The position numbers were made by a program, and so were the translations under genes. The notes beneath the pieces were generated by a model. The model ran no database searches and was not told the DNA's origin. It worked only from the letters and a program-made list of their open reading frames with translations. A stretch of DNA of 64,000 nt from an uncultured Flavobacteriaceae bacterium (lineage in GTDB: Bacteria; Bacteroidota; Bacteroidia; Flavobacteriales; Flavobacteriaceae), in assembly GCA_937136455.1 (NCBI GenBank), contig CAKZOO010000113.1, positions 248,001 through 312,000 of the forward strand. The letters run 5' to 3'. This document shows, in pieces, positions 43,019-52,492 of this stretch (position 1 is its first letter; the number at the start of each line of letters is the position of its first letter).

Positions 43019-43594
43019 TTAAAATAAGTCGTGGAGATTTGCAGTGAACAGTTTAACAGCGATTGCTAAAAGAATCACCCCGAAAACTTTGCGAATAATA
43101 CTGAGTCCATTCTTTCCTAAAAAACCTTCAATTCGTTTAGAAGACTTGAGAACAAGATAGACAATCAATATGTTAAAGATGACAGCAACAATGATATTTT
43201 CAACGCGGTATTCTGCTCTTAGAGAAAGCAAACTCGTCATGGTACCAGCACCAGCAATCAGTGGAAATGCAATGGGAACAATGGAGGCAGTCTCAGGCTC
43301 ATCGTCTTTGTAAAGAGTGATTCCCAAAATCATTTCGATTGCTAGAAAGAAGATGACGATAGCTCCTGCTACGGCAAATGAATTGACATCAATTCCAATG
43401 AGCTTTAAAATGGATTCTCCTACAAATAAGAAGAGAATCATAATCATTCCAGCGACTAATGAGGCTTTTTCAGATTGAATGTGGCCAACTTTGTTGCGAA
43501 GACTTATAATGATGGGAACAGATCCAACAATATCAATTACGGCAAATAACACCATAGAAGCAGTTGCTATTTCTTTGAAGTTCAATTGTATCAT
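43019..43594 (-). CDS. MarC-family integral membrane protein
   Basis: A 191-residue membrane protein with about six helices. The start is MIQLNFKEIATASMVLFAVI, matching the usual beginning; upstream in-frame codons overlap the DUF3109 gene. Family features are IDIVGSVPIIISLRNK and PIAFPLIAGAGTMTSLLSLR. MarC proteins were once linked to multiple antibiotic resistance, but no transport activity is settled. It lies 13 bases after the DUF3109 gene and 4 before the small two-helix protein. Confidence 0.9.
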   Translation of the reverse strand: MIQLNFKEIATASMVLFAVIDIVGSVPIIISLRNKVGHIQSEKASLVAGMIMILFLFVGESILKLIGIDVNSFAVAGAIVIFFLAIEMILGITLYKDDEPETASIVPIAFPLIAGAGTMTSLLSLRAEYRVENIIVAVIFNILIVYLVLKSSKRIEGFLGKNGLSIIRKVFGVILLAIAVKLFTANLHDLF

Positions 43595-43607
43595 AGAGGG
43601 GGATTTA

Positions 43608-44183
43608 TTATTTTGTTTTATTGTATTCGGTTGCAATCAGATCTAAGTCTTCAAACCACTGTTTACCAAATTTACGAATTAAAGGTTCTTTTAAAAATTT
43701 ATAGACAGGTACTTTTAATTCCTTTCCAAGAGTGCAGGCATCGTCACAGATATCCCATTGGTGATAATTCACTGCAGTGAAGGATTCGTATTCTTTAAGT
43801 CTTACAGGATAAAGGTGACAGGAGAGGGGTTTTTTCCAAGAAATAACGCCATCTCTATGTGCGGCTTCTATGCCGCAATGGGTAATCCCGTTTTCAGATT
43901 GAATCACATAAGCACATTGACTTCCACCTACAAGAGGAGTTTCCCATTCGTCGTCAAATCCCTTGACAAAAGCTCCTTGCTCTTCAATTGCAGCAATGCC
44001 TTCCTCGGTAAGATAAGGTTTGATCTTGCTGTAGAGATCCACTAAGATTTCGGTCTCTTTTTCTTCGAGTGGCGCTCCTGCATCTCCTTCAATACAGCAG
44101 GCACCTTTACAGGCGCTGAGGTTGCACACAAAATCGCTATCAAATAAATCTTCTGAGACTAAGGTGTTATCGAGTTGGAACAT
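43608..44183 (-). CDS. DUF3109 (YkgJ-like) cysteine-cluster protein
   Basis: A 191-residue cytoplasmic protein with a likely metal-binding set of cysteines: CNLSACKGACCIEGDAG near residue 20, then Cys in GSQCAYV, THCGIE, SCHLYPV and CDDACTLG. The spacing resembles the YkgJ family of putative Fe or Zn binding proteins. The role is unknown. The gene is preceded by an exact TATTTTTG promoter element and is followed by marC on the same strand. Confidence 0.88.
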   Translation of the reverse strand: MFQLDNTLVSEDLFDSDFVCNLSACKGACCIEGDAGAPLEEKETEILVDLYSKIKPYLTEEGIAAIEEQGAFVKGFDDEWETPLVGGSQCAYVIQSENGITHCGIEAAHRDGVISWKKPLSCHLYPVRLKEYESFTAVNYHQWDICDDACTLGKELKVPVYKFLKEPLIRKFGKQWFEDLDLIATEYNKTK

Positions 44184-44554
44184 AATTCTCTTATTTCGCT
44201 ACAAAAATACGTTAATTTTTAAGCTTGGGAATGTTCTTCCTAGAATATTCATATCAGTATTTAAAAATCTATTAATTCACTTCTCAAATACCAATGATTT
44301 GATTTATAATGAGATGCATTTTTGTACCATTTCGTATATTTTTTAAACACCTTTTGTCTTTATTTTTTTCTTCTAACACTTATCAATAGAGCGCATTCGC
44401 TCCAATCAGTTGTCCTGTCTAATTTTAAAGTACATTTCAACAATTGTTGTTAAAAACTTTGTCGTTCAACGCCAATTTTTGCCTTTAAAAAACCGACCTA
44501 ATTTGCCAACTTTGTTACTCTTGAAATTTATTCAAAAACCTAAAAATTCATCTC
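44184..44554. other. 371-base intergenic region upstream of nrdB
   Basis: No gene is convincing here. On the minus strand, TATTTTTG at 44202-44209 is an exact -7 element for the DUF3109 gene, 18 bases from its ATG. Toward nrdB, TTG at 44479-44481 and TAATTTG at 44499-44505 with a 17-base spacer form a slightly short promoter, about 50 bases from the start. A perfect 12-bp palindrome CAACAATTGTTG lies at 44438-44449, placed where a regulator could act on it. I did not find the inverted pattern expected of NrdR boxes. Confidence 0.45.
44202..44209 (-). promoter_or_regulatory. DUF3109 gene -7 promoter element
   Basis: TATTTTTG on the minus strand matches TAnnTTTG exactly, 18 bases upstream of the ATG at 44183. 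Confidence 0.45.
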
Positions 44555-45538
44555 ATGTCTAACGCAGTAGAACCAATTTTAGCCGAAAATAAAAATCGAT
44601 TTGTGATTTTTCCTATACAACATCACGATATATGGGAGTTGTACAAAAATCAGGAGGCTTGTTTTTGGACTGCTGAAGAAATTGATTTACATGTTGATAT
44701 TTCGGATTGGAGTAACAAACTCAGTGACGACGAGCGCTATTTCATCAAGCACATTCTAGCGTTTTTCGCAGCCTCTGATGGGATTGTAAATGAAAACTTA
44801 GCAGAGAATTTCGTAAGCGAAGTTCAGTATCCAGAAGCAAAATTCTTTTACGGGTTCCAATTGATGATGGAGAACATCCACTCTGAGACCTATTCACTTC
44901 TCATTGACACTTACGTAAAAGATGAAAAGGAAAAAGATATCTTATTTAAGGCCATTGAAAATTTCCCAGCGATCAAGAGAAAAGCTGAGTGGGCATTGAA
45001 TTGGATTGAATCTCCAAGTTTTGCCGAGCGTTTAATTGCCTTTGCAGCTGTTGAAGGAATTTTCTTCTCAGGAGCTTTCTGTTCGATTTACTGGTTGAAG
45101 AAAAGAGGATTGATGCCTGGTTTAACCTTCTCTAACGAACTTATTTCTAGAGACGAAGGTATGCACTGTGATTTCGCAGTACACTTACACAACCATCACC
45201 TTGTAAACAAGGTGCCAAAAGAGCGCATTAGAGAAATTATCGTCAATGCGCTTAATATTGAACGTGAATTTATTACAGAATCACTTCCGGTAAGTTTGAT
45301 TGGTATGAATGCCAAATTAATGACTCAATATTTAGAGTTTGTCACTGATAGACTTTTAGTAGAGCTCGGATGTGAAAAAGAATACGAATCGACTAACCCA
45401 TTTGATTTTATGGATATGATTTCGCTTCAAGGGAAGACCAACTTCTTTGAAAAGCGTGTGTCTGAATATCAGAAGGCAGGAGTGAAGATTCAAGATGATA
45501 AAGACAACCAGAAAATTAGCTTTGACGCTGATTTTTAA
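44555..45538 (+). CDS. nrdB: Ribonucleotide reductase small subunit, class Ia type
   Basis: Holds the dinuclear metal centre and tyrosyl radical for deoxyribonucleotide synthesis. The 327 residues include the metal ligands in [34 protein letters not shown] and [16 protein letters not shown]-terminal tail ends in a Phe (KISFDADF), as required for docking to NrdA. It comes before nrdA, the usual order in this phylum, with a hairpin terminator between the two. Confidence 0.96.
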   Translation: MSNAVEPILAENKNRFVIFPIQHHDIWELYKNQEACFWTAEEIDLHVDISDWSNKLSDDERYFIKHILAFFAASDGIVNENLAENFVSEVQYPEAKFFYGFQLMMENIHSETYSLLIDTYVKDEKEKDILFKAIENFPAIKRKAEWALNWIESPSFAERLIAFAAVEGIFFSGAFCSIYWLKKRGLMPGLTFSNELISRDEGMHCDFAVHLHNHHLVNKVPKERIREIIVNALNIEREFITESLPVSLIGMNAKLMTQYLEFVTDRLLVELGCEKEYESTNPFDFMDMISLQGKTNFFEKRVSEYQKAGVKIQDDKDNQKISFDADF

Positions 45539-45576
45539 GAACTAGCTTACTAGTAAAATACAAGAATCAAAACCGT

Positions 45577-45604
45577 CTTTGGTTTCAACAACCAAAGCTT
45601 TTTT
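45577..45604 (+). terminator. Terminator between nrdB and nrdA
   Basis: Perfect 8-bp stem CTTTGGTT / AACCAAAG with a 5-base loop, followed by C and six T residues. It lies 38 bases after the nrdB stop and 38 bases before the nrdA start, and may lower nrdA expression relative to nrdB. Confidence 0.65.
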
Positions 45605-45642
45605 GGCTCTATACGATAACAACCAACTAAACGAAGAGATAT

Positions 45643-48123
45643 ATGTATGTAGTAAAAAGAAACGGAAAGAAGCAACCGGTGATGTTCGACAAAATCACTG
45701 CGAGAATTAGACACCTCTGTTATGGGCTAAACGAACTCGTTGATCCGCTTAAAGTAGCTTTGAGGGTTATTGAAGGTTTGTACGACGGTGTAACGACTTC
45801 TGAATTGGATAACCTCGCTGCTGAGGTTGCTGCAACGATGACAACTGCGCATCCTGATTATGCGAAGTTAGCTGCCCGAATCTCTGTTTCAAACTTACAC
45901 AAGAGCACTAAAAAATCGTTCTCTGAAACCATGGAGGATTTGTATGCTTATGTCAATCCTAGAAATGGTAAACCAGCGGCATTGCTCTCGGAAGAAGTTT
46001 ACAATGTAATTAAGGAAAATGCTGAGGAATTAGATGCAGCCATTATTTACAATCGTGATTTCAACTACGATTATTTTGGTTTTAAAACCTTGGAGCGTTC
46101 CTACCTGATGAAACTCAATGGACAAATTGTCGAGCGTCCACAACATATGTTGATGAGAGTTTCTGTCGGTATTCACTACGATGATATCAAAGCTGCGATT
46201 GAAACCTATAACTTGATGTCGAAGAAGTATTTTACACATGCAACTCCAACACTCTTTAACTCTGGAACTCCAAAACCACAGATGTCATCTTGTTTCTTAT
46301 TACAAATGAAAGATGACAGTATTGATGGAATTTATGACACCTTAAAGCAGACTGCTAAGATTTCTCAGTCAGCGGGAGGAATAGGTCTTTCTATCCACAA
46401 CATCAGAGCTACAGGTTCTTATATTGCAGGAACTAACGGAACTTCTAACGGAATTGTTCCAATGCTCAAAGTATTTAACGATACGGCTCGTTATGTAGAT
46501 CAAGGAGGAGGAAAACGCAAAGGAAGTTTTGCAGTTTACCTAGAGCCTTGGCATGCAGATATCTACGATTTCTTAGATCTGAAAAAGAACCATGGTAAGG
46601 AAGAAATGAGAGCTAGAGATTTGTTCTATGCGATGTGGATTTCTGATTTATTTATGAAGCGTGTAGAGGCTAATGAAGATTGGACCTTGATGTGTCCAAA
46701 TGAGTGTCCGGGATTGTACGATACCCACTCAGAAGATTTTGAAGCTTTATATACAAAATACGAGCAAGAAGGTAAGGGAAGAAGAACCGTTAAGGCAAGA
46801 GAATTATGGGAAAAGATTCTAGAATCTCAAATTGAAACGGGAACTCCTTACATGCTCTATAAGGATGCTGCGAACCGCAAATCCAACCAAAAGAACCTTG
46901 GGGTGATTCGCTCTTCAAACCTCTGTACAGAGATCATGGAGTACACGGCAGAAGATGAGGTTGCAGTTTGTAACTTAGCTTCTATCGCCCTTCCAATGTT
47001 TGTGAAAAATGGGGAGTTTGATCACAAAGAATTGTTTAAAGTTACCAAGCGAGTTACCAAGAACCTTGACAAGGTCATCGATAGAAACTACTATCCAGTG
47101 ATCGAGGCTGAAAACTCCAATATGAGACACCGTCCAATTGGATTGGGAGTACAAGGACTTGCAGATGCTTTTATTGCACTTCGTTTACCTTTTACTTCTG
47201 ATGAAGCGAAACAATTGAACCAAGATATTTTTGAAACGCTTTATTACGCTGCACTAACGGCATCTAATGAAATCGCTAAAGAAAAAGGGGCGTACTCTAC
47301 TTTTAAGGGGTCTCCAATTTCTAAAGGTGAATTCCAACACAATATGTGGGGAATTAAGGATGAAGAATTATCAGGAAGATGGGATTGGGATAAACTCCGA
47401 AAAGCCATTGTGAAAAGTGGTGTTCGAAACTCGCTTTTAGTGGCACCAATGCCAACAGCATCAACTTCTCAAATTCTTGGAAACAACGAGTGTTTTGAGC
47501 CTTATACTTCAAACATTTACACTAGACGTGTACTCTCTGGAGAGTTTATTGTAGTCAATAAACACCTGCTAGAAGACTTAGTGAATCTCGGCCTTTGGGA
47601 TGAGAATATGAAGCAGGCGCTTATGCGTGCCAATGGTTCTGTTCAACATATCGACAACATTCCAGATGACATCAAAGAACTCTACAAAACAGTTTGGGAA
47701 CTTTCGATGAAAGACATTATTGATATGTCGCGTCAAAGAGGATACTTTATCGATCAAAGTCAGTCGCTCAACTTATTTATGGAGAACGCTAACTTTGCAA
47801 AGTTAACTTCAATGCACTTCTATGCTTGGAAGAGTGGACTCAAGACTGGTATGTACTATTTGAGAACCAAATCTGCAGTTGATGCGATTAAGTTTACCCT
47901 GGACAATACCAAGAAAAAAGAGGTTCCAACTAGTGTTGCAGCGGAAGCGGAAGTGGAAGCAGCAACTTTAAATAAAGCAGTTGCTCAAGCGATTAAACCT
48001 ACTGTTGATCCAAAACAGCAGCCTGTAGAAGTGGAACCGATGAGCGCTGAAGAAATGAAGGCACTCATCGCCCAAGCGAAGGCATCTCAAGGTGATGACG
48101 ATTGTTTGATGTGTGGTTCATAA
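45643..48123 (+). CDS. nrdA: Ribonucleotide reductase large subunit, class Ia type
   Basis: Catalytic subunit of 826 residues. The N-terminal ATP-cone (about 1-90, [20 protein letters not shown]) gives activity control by dATP. The finger-loop site is [13 protein letters not shown], and the substrate Cys lies in MSSCFLLQM. The C-terminal redox pair is in DCLMCGS, carried on a linker rich in Ala, Val, Pro and Glu (about 770-805). It uses the NrdB radical encoded just before it. Confidence 0.96.
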   Translation: MYVVKRNGKKQPVMFDKITARIRHLCYGLNELVDPLKVALRVIEGLYDGVTTSELDNLAAEVAATMTTAHPDYAKLAARISVSNLHKSTKKSFSETMEDLYAYVNPRNGKPAALLSEEVYNVIKENAEELDAAIIYNRDFNYDYFGFKTLERSYLMKLNGQIVERPQHMLMRVSVGIHYDDIKAAIETYNLMSKKYFTHATPTLFNSGTPKPQMSSCFLLQMKDDSIDGIYDTLKQTAKISQSAGGIGLSIHNIRATGSYIAGTNGTSNGIVPMLKVFNDTARYVDQGGGKRKGSFAVYLEPWHADIYDFLDLKKNHGKEEMRARDLFYAMWISDLFMKRVEANEDWTLMCPNECPGLYDTHSEDFEALYTKYEQEGKGRRTVKARELWEKILESQIETGTPYMLYKDAANRKSNQKNLGVIRSSNLCTEIMEYTAEDEVAVCNLASIALPMFVKNGEFDHKELFKVTKRVTKNLDKVIDRNYYPVIEAENSNMRHRPIGLGVQGLADAFIALRLPFTSDEAKQLNQDIFETLYYAALTASNEIAKEKGAYSTFKGSPISKGEFQHNMWGIKDEELSGRWDWDKLRKAIVKSGVRNSLLVAPMPTASTSQILGNNECFEPYTSNIYTRRVLSGEFIVVNKHLLEDLVNLGLWDENMKQALMRANGSVQHIDNIPDDIKELYKTVWELSMKDIIDMSRQRGYFIDQSQSLNLFMENANFAKLTSMHFYAWKSGLKTGMYYLRTKSAVDAIKFTLDNTKKKEVPTSVAAEAEVEAATLNKAVAQAIKPTVDPKQQPVEVEPMSAEEMKALIAQAKASQGDDDCLMCGS

Positions 48124-48146
48124 CACATCGGATTACTTTAATAATA

Positions 48147-48180
48147 GAAAAGCCTCCAATTTGCATTGGAGGCTTTTTTT
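48147..48180 (+). terminator. Strong terminator after nrdA
   Basis: Perfect 13-bp stem AAAAGCCTCCAAT / ATTGGAGGCTTTT with a 4-base loop and a following T run. It separates nrdA from the convergent GMC oxidoreductase gene that ends at 48208. Confidence 0.88.
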
Positions 48181-48207
48181 CGATCCTAGTTAAGGGAATT
48201 GAATGGA

Positions 48208-49929
48208 CTACAAGAGTCCCTTTTGAACCTGCTCTGCTGCATAATTAGCAGCTCTTGCAGAAAAGGCCATATAGGTCAATGATGGATTGACACAGTTCGC
48301 AGAAGTCATGAAGGCTCCATCGGTCATAAATACATTCTTACAAGCGTGTATTTGATTGTATTTATTAGTTACTGAGGTCTTTGGATCGTGTCCCATTCTC
48401 GCAGTGCCCATTTCGTGAATTCCGAGTCCAATACCGTGTTGCGATTCTCCATCATAGGTGTAGATGTCTTTGGCTCCCATGGCTTTTAGCATTGCAACGG
48501 CATCGTTTTTAATGTCTTCACGCATTTGATATTCATTGTCAGAGAACTTAGTATAGAAGGTGATGGTAGGAAGCCCCCACTGATCTAAACGATCGTAATC
48601 CAGTTCCATTCTATTGTTTGGATCTGGCAAGATTTCTCCAAAACCAGTCATACCAATTGTCCATTCTCCAGGTTTTAATATGGCGTCTTTCAGCTCTTTT
48701 CCGTATGCTAATTCAGCAACTAATTTTTGCCAATTTCCACGAGAAGCACCTCCTTGATAACCAAAGCCTCTTTTGTAGGGACGTTGTTCTCCATTGAGGT
48801 TTCTATATCTAGGGATGTAGAAGCCATTAGGCCTTCTCCCTTTGTAGTATTTATCAGTATACCCTTCAATACGACCACCAGCACCACTTCCCAAGTGGTG
48901 ATCCATGATATTTCTTCCGAGTTCTCCTGAGTCATTTCCAAGTCCATTAGGGAATCGTTCCGATTTAGAGTTCATCAGAATGGCTGCAGAGGCTATGGCA
49001 GAAGCATTTAAGAATACAACTTTAGCTGGGATGAATTCTTCTTCTTTGGAGTCTTTGTCGATAAATTTAACTCCGGATGCTTTACCAGTTTTTTCATCGT
49101 AAACCACCTCAGAAACAATAGCATCAACTCTAAGTGTTAAATTGCCAGTTTTAACGGCGGCTGGAAGGGTCGATGCTTGAGTTGAGAAATAGCCACCAAA
49201 AGGACATCCTCTGATACATCTATTTCTGTATTGACATCTAGTTCTCCCTTCAAAAGGTTTATCTGAGTTGATATGAGCAACCCTGCCAGGGGTTACATAG
49301 CGGTTTTCAAAAGTTGATTCTACCGCTTCTTGAAGCTTTTTTTCCACAATATTGAGTTCCATTGGAGGCTCAAATTTTCCGTCAGGGAGCATCTCATCAA
49401 AGCCTCTATTTTCACCACTTACCCCAATGTATTCTTCAACGTGATCATACCAAGGGGCTAAATCTTTGTATCGAAGAGGCCAATCAATAGCAATTCCCTC
49501 TCTTTTATTGGCTTCAAAGTTAAAATCACTCCAACGATAGGATTGTCGTCCCCACATAAGGGAACGTCCCCCTACGATATAGCCGTGAATCCAATCAAAT
49601 CGATAGCCTTCAGGCTCGTTATAAGGGTGATCAATATCATCTACAAAGTAGTGGTGATGTGGCGCTTTGATGTTCCATGAAAATCGAAGCTGTTTGTGCT
49701 GTCTTTTTTTGACTTCAGCACTTACTTCATCTCCATAGGGAAAGTCCCAAGGATCCATATGAGCAGTGTGATAATCCTTGATGTGCTCGATCATGGGCCC
49801 ACGTTCAAGGACTAAAGTTTTAAGTCCTTTTTCACAGAGTTCTTTAGCAGCCCAACCCCCACTGATACCACTTCCCACGACGATTGCATCGTAAGATTCA
49901 GATGGTTCGTTGTAATAATATTTATTCAT
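48208..49929 (-). CDS. GMC-family dehydrogenase, 3Fe-4S type (copy 2)
   Basis: FAD-dependent glucose-methanol-choline dehydrogenase of 573 residues, close paralogue of the gene at 50608. FAD is bound by IVVGSGISGGWAAKELCEKG; the active-site His and Asn are in GIGLGIHEMGTARMGHDP and SANCVNPSLTYMAFSARAA. Cys residues near 232, 238 and 242 (CQYRNRCIRGC) form the C-x5-C-x3-C pattern that binds the 3Fe-4S cluster in FAD-glucose dehydrogenase and relatives. It lacks a signal peptide and so should travel with a Tat-exported small subunit. Its leader has an (AAAC)5 repeat right before ATG and a terminator lies upstream. Confidence 0.92.
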   Translation of the reverse strand: MNKYYYNEPSESYDAIVVGSGISGGWAAKELCEKGLKTLVLERGPMIEHIKDYHTAHMDPWDFPYGDEVSAEVKKRQHKQLRFSWNIKAPHHHYFVDDIDHPYNEPEGYRFDWIHGYIVGGRSLMWGRQSYRWSDFNFEANKREGIAIDWPLRYKDLAPWYDHVEEYIGVSGENRGFDEMLPDGKFEPPMELNIVEKKLQEAVESTFENRYVTPGRVAHINSDKPFEGRTRCQYRNRCIRGCPFGGYFSTQASTLPAAVKTGNLTLRVDAIVSEVVYDEKTGKASGVKFIDKDSKEEEFIPAKVVFLNASAIASAAILMNSKSERFPNGLGNDSGELGRNIMDHHLGSGAGGRIEGYTDKYYKGRRPNGFYIPRYRNLNGEQRPYKRGFGYQGGASRGNWQKLVAELAYGKELKDAILKPGEWTIGMTGFGEILPDPNNRMELDYDRLDQWGLPTITFYTKFSDNEYQMREDIKNDAVAMLKAMGAKDIYTYDGESQHGIGLGIHEMGTARMGHDPKTSVTNKYNQIHACKNVFMTDGAFMTSANCVNPSLTYMAFSARAANYAAEQVQKGLL

Positions 49930-49950
49930 GTTTGTTTGTTTGTTTGTTTG
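49930..49950 (-). repeat. (AAAC)5 tandem leader repeat
   Basis: Five copies of the 4-base unit AAAC on the minus strand lie directly before the ATG of the GMC dehydrogenase. Three copies stand in the same place before the gene at 52493. The A-rich composition suits ribosome binding in Bacteroidota, where a Shine-Dalgarno site is often missing; copy number might also tune expression. Confidence 0.5.
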
Positions 49951-49966
49951 GTTGTGATTGTAGCCT

Positions 49967-49992
49967 AAAAAGCCCCCATAGCGGAGGCTTTT
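49967..49992 (-). terminator. Terminator after the subunit 3 gene
   Basis: On the minus strand AAAAGCCTCC / GGGGGCTTTT forms a 10-bp stem with one G-T pair and a 5-base loop, followed by T. It lies 31 bases after the small-subunit gene and 38 bases before the next GMC gene, so the two GMC genes are likely in separate or attenuated transcripts. Confidence 0.7.
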
Positions 49993-50023
49993 ATTGAATA
50001 GTTAGATGACTTGTAAAAGTAAT

Positions 50024-50608
50024 CTATAATGACCAAGCCTTACCTCCTGTAAGTTCTTGAAGATCGCCTGTAGCGATATATTCTCCAGGAATTGAAAGAT
50101 AAGCCAATACGTTTTCTCCAACGTATTCAGAGTTTTTATAGGCACTGATAGTCATGCCTCTCATTTGAGAAGCAAATCCAGCAGCGGTTTTTAAATCACC
50201 CTCTAGAGCATCGGTATCACCTTTTAGAGTAGCAGCTAAAACAGCTTCAATATCTTCAGCGTTCAGTTTAGAAGCTGATGATTTACCACTTTTCTCAAGA
50301 GCAATTGCTACAAATGCAGCCATTCCTTTTTGTGCGTTTTCATGCTGATCCTCTGTTTGAGTTTCTGAAATGTACTTGTCGATAAACATTGGCACATTTA
50401 CTTCTGAAGCAGAGGGAGTATCTGTTTTTGGAATGATTACGTCAACCATTGTGGTTAATACTCCAAATTCGTCTTGTGAGAAAAGAACTGCTTGGTAACC
50501 AGTTGCAGCTTCTCCTTGACAGCTTTGTAACAAGCTGATGATCGTTGGAGTTGCTACGGCATAACCGAGGCCTAACCCCATATTTTTAAGTACGTCTCTT
50601 CTTTTCAT
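50024..50608 (-). CDS. Gluconate 2-dehydrogenase subunit 3-like protein, Tat-exported
   Basis: Small gamma-type subunit of membrane-linked GMC dehydrogenases, 194 residues. It begins MKRRDVLKNMGLGLGYAVAT, a twin-arginine signal, and ILLQSC-like sequence (SLLQSCQG) follows near residue 30, which could be a lipobox. In FAD-glucose dehydrogenase and glucoside 3-dehydrogenase, the matching subunit carries the catalytic subunit through Tat and supports its folding. It overlaps the GMC gene upstream by 1 base, so those two are made as a pair. It is the only such subunit for two GMC proteins in this cluster. Confidence 0.88.
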   Translation of the reverse strand: MKRRDVLKNMGLGLGYAVATPTIISLLQSCQGEAATGYQAVLFSQDEFGVLTTMVDVIIPKTDTPSASEVNVPMFIDKYISETQTEDQHENAQKGMAAFVAIALEKSGKSSASKLNAEDIEAVLAATLKGDTDALEGDLKTAAGFASQMRGMTISAYKNSEYVGENVLAYLSIPGEYIATGDLQELTGGKAWSL

Positions 50609-52329
50609 TATAGTAGTCCTTTTTCGATTTGATCTGCTGCATAGTTAGCAGCCCTTGCTGAAAATGCCATGTACGTCAACGACGGGTTAACACAGTTGGC
50701 CGATGTCATAAATGCTCCATCAGTCATAAATACGTTTTTACAAGTGTGAACTTGGTTGTATTTATTTACTACTGATGTTTTAGGGTCATGTCCCATTCGT
50801 GCGGTACCCATTTCGTGAATACCGAGTCCGATTCCGTGAGAATTAGGATTGTCATATCCTCTAACGTTTTTAACGCCTGCAGCCTCTAAGATTTCGACGG
50901 CAGCGCTTTTCATCTCTTCACGCATCTTGTATTCGTTTTCTCTAAACTTAGTCGTAAAAGTAACTGTTGGAAGTCCCCATTGGTCTTTTTTGTCATAGTC
51001 GAGATACATGCGGTTTTCTGGGTGTGGAAGAATTTCTCCAAAACCTCCAATACCAATCGACCATTGTCCTGGTTTAAGAATGGCGTCTTTAAGGTCTTTT
51101 CCGTAAGCATATTCTGCAATTAAGCTTTGGTAGTTACTTCTTGAAGCTCCACCTTGGTATCCGAACCCTCTTAAATAAGAGCGTTTTTTCTTATCTCCAG
51201 GTAAGTTTTGGAATTGAGGGATGTAGATTCCACTTGGTCTTCTTCCTTTGTAGTACTCATCCTCATATCCTTCTACAGTTCCACCAGCACCAACACCTAA
51301 GTGGTGGTCCATGATGTTTCTACCTAATTGGTCAGAGTCATTTCCAAGTCCATTCGGGAAACGTTCTGATTTAGAATTTAACAGAATGGCAGCTGAGGCA
51401 ATCGCAGAAGCACACAAGAATACTACTTTAGCTTCATAAACGATTTCTTCTTTGGTTTCTCTATCAATAATTTTAACTCCTGAAGCTTTTCCTGTTTTCT
51501 CATCATAGAGGACTTCTGAAACAATAGAATCAACTCTCAAGGTAAGATTTCCAGTTTTTACTGCAGCAGGAAGGGTAGAAGATTGAGAGGAGAAGTATCC
51601 TCCGAATGGACAACCTCTCATACAGCGGTTTCTAAACTGACACTTCGTTCTTCCTTCAAATTGTTTATCTCCTGTAATATGAGCAGTTCTACCAGCAGTG
51701 ATGGTAATCCCTAATTTTTCCATAGCAGCTTTTCTCAAAGCTTTTTCAGGATTGTTGAGCTCCATCATTGGCAAAAACTTGCTATCAGGCAATTGCTCTA
51801 AGCCTAAAGCTTCACCGGATACACCAATATGCTCTTCAACTTTGGTATACCAAGGCTCGATGTCTTTATAACGAACTGGCCAATCAACTCCAACGCCATC
51901 TTTTTTATTGGCCTCAAAGGCGATATCAGACCAGCGATAAGATTGACGTCCCCATTGTAGTGAACGACCCCCTACGTGATACCCACGCATCCAGTCAAAA
52001 CGACATCCTTCTTCTTCGTTGTAAGGATGGTCAATATCATCCACAAAGAAATGAGAGTGATAACGACTCACCGTATATCCAGTTCTCTTTTGTTTGTGTT
52101 GTCTTTCCAATTGTGCTGGAGTAGGAGTACCGTTGTTTTCGATATCCCAAGGATCCATGTGTGCAGTAGTGTAATCTTCAATGTGCTTAATCATGCGTCC
52201 ACGTTCCAAGAGAAGAGTTTTCAACCCTCTTTCGCAGAGCTCCTTTGTAGCCCATCCACCGCTAATCCCAGATCCAACGACGATGGCGTCAAAGGAACTT
52301 TGATTTTCGTTGTAATAAAACTTGCTCAT
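50608..52329 (-). CDS. GMC-family dehydrogenase, 3Fe-4S type (copy 1)
   Basis: First gene of the minus-strand arm, 573 residues, FAD-binding IVVGSGISGGWATKELCERG, active-site GIGLGIHEMGTARMGHDP and SANCVNPSLTYMAFSARAA. The 3Fe-4S pattern is present as CQFRNRCMRGC at about 230, 236 and 240. It overlaps the Tat-exported small subunit by 1 base, which makes them the likely alpha and gamma subunits of one periplasmic complex. No multihaem cytochrome subunit follows, so the electron acceptor is not encoded here. The neighbours suggest a glycoside or sugar C3 substrate; that is inference. Confidence 0.92.
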   Translation of the reverse strand: MSKFYYNENQSSFDAIVVGSGISGGWATKELCERGLKTLLLERGRMIKHIEDYTTAHMDPWDIENNGTPTPAQLERQHKQKRTGYTVSRYHSHFFVDDIDHPYNEEEGCRFDWMRGYHVGGRSLQWGRQSYRWSDIAFEANKKDGVGVDWPVRYKDIEPWYTKVEEHIGVSGEALGLEQLPDSKFLPMMELNNPEKALRKAAMEKLGITITAGRTAHITGDKQFEGRTKCQFRNRCMRGCPFGGYFSSQSSTLPAAVKTGNLTLRVDSIVSEVLYDEKTGKASGVKIIDRETKEEIVYEAKVVFLCASAIASAAILLNSKSERFPNGLGNDSDQLGRNIMDHHLGVGAGGTVEGYEDEYYKGRRPSGIYIPQFQNLPGDKKKRSYLRGFGYQGGASRSNYQSLIAEYAYGKDLKDAILKPGQWSIGIGGFGEILPHPENRMYLDYDKKDQWGLPTVTFTTKFRENEYKMREEMKSAAVEILEAAGVKNVRGYDNPNSHGIGLGIHEMGTARMGHDPKTSVVNKYNQVHTCKNVFMTDGAFMTSANCVNPSLTYMAFSARAANYAADQIEKGLL

Positions 52330-52492
52330 TTGTTATAAGTGTTAGTAGGTTTAATTATAAATAGGATGCTAAATATAGAATTTTTTTTTATACTTTAGAA
52401 TTTCTGCGTCAATATTAATGCGTATTTAATACACATGTAGCAAAAATTACAATATATTAGACGAAACTTTTTTGATTATTAAACAAACAAAC
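52330..52492. promoter_or_regulatory. Divergent control region of the keto-sugar cluster
   Basis: This 163-base A/T-rich gap separates the minus-strand GMC arm from the plus-strand arm and must hold both promoters. On the minus strand TATATTTA differs from TAnnTTTG by one base. A short symmetric element GTATT-T-AATAC is at 52422-52432. Before the plus-strand start there are three AAAC units. No regulator gene is found in the cluster. Confidence 0.4.

Noticed and set aside
44389..44402. GAGCG/CGCTC hairpin upstream of nrdB
   Set aside because: Only five pairs with no conserved context; too weak to annotate.
44184..44554. NrdR box pair upstream of nrdB
   Set aside because: I looked for two spaced copies of an ACACwATATaTwGTGT-like site and found none.
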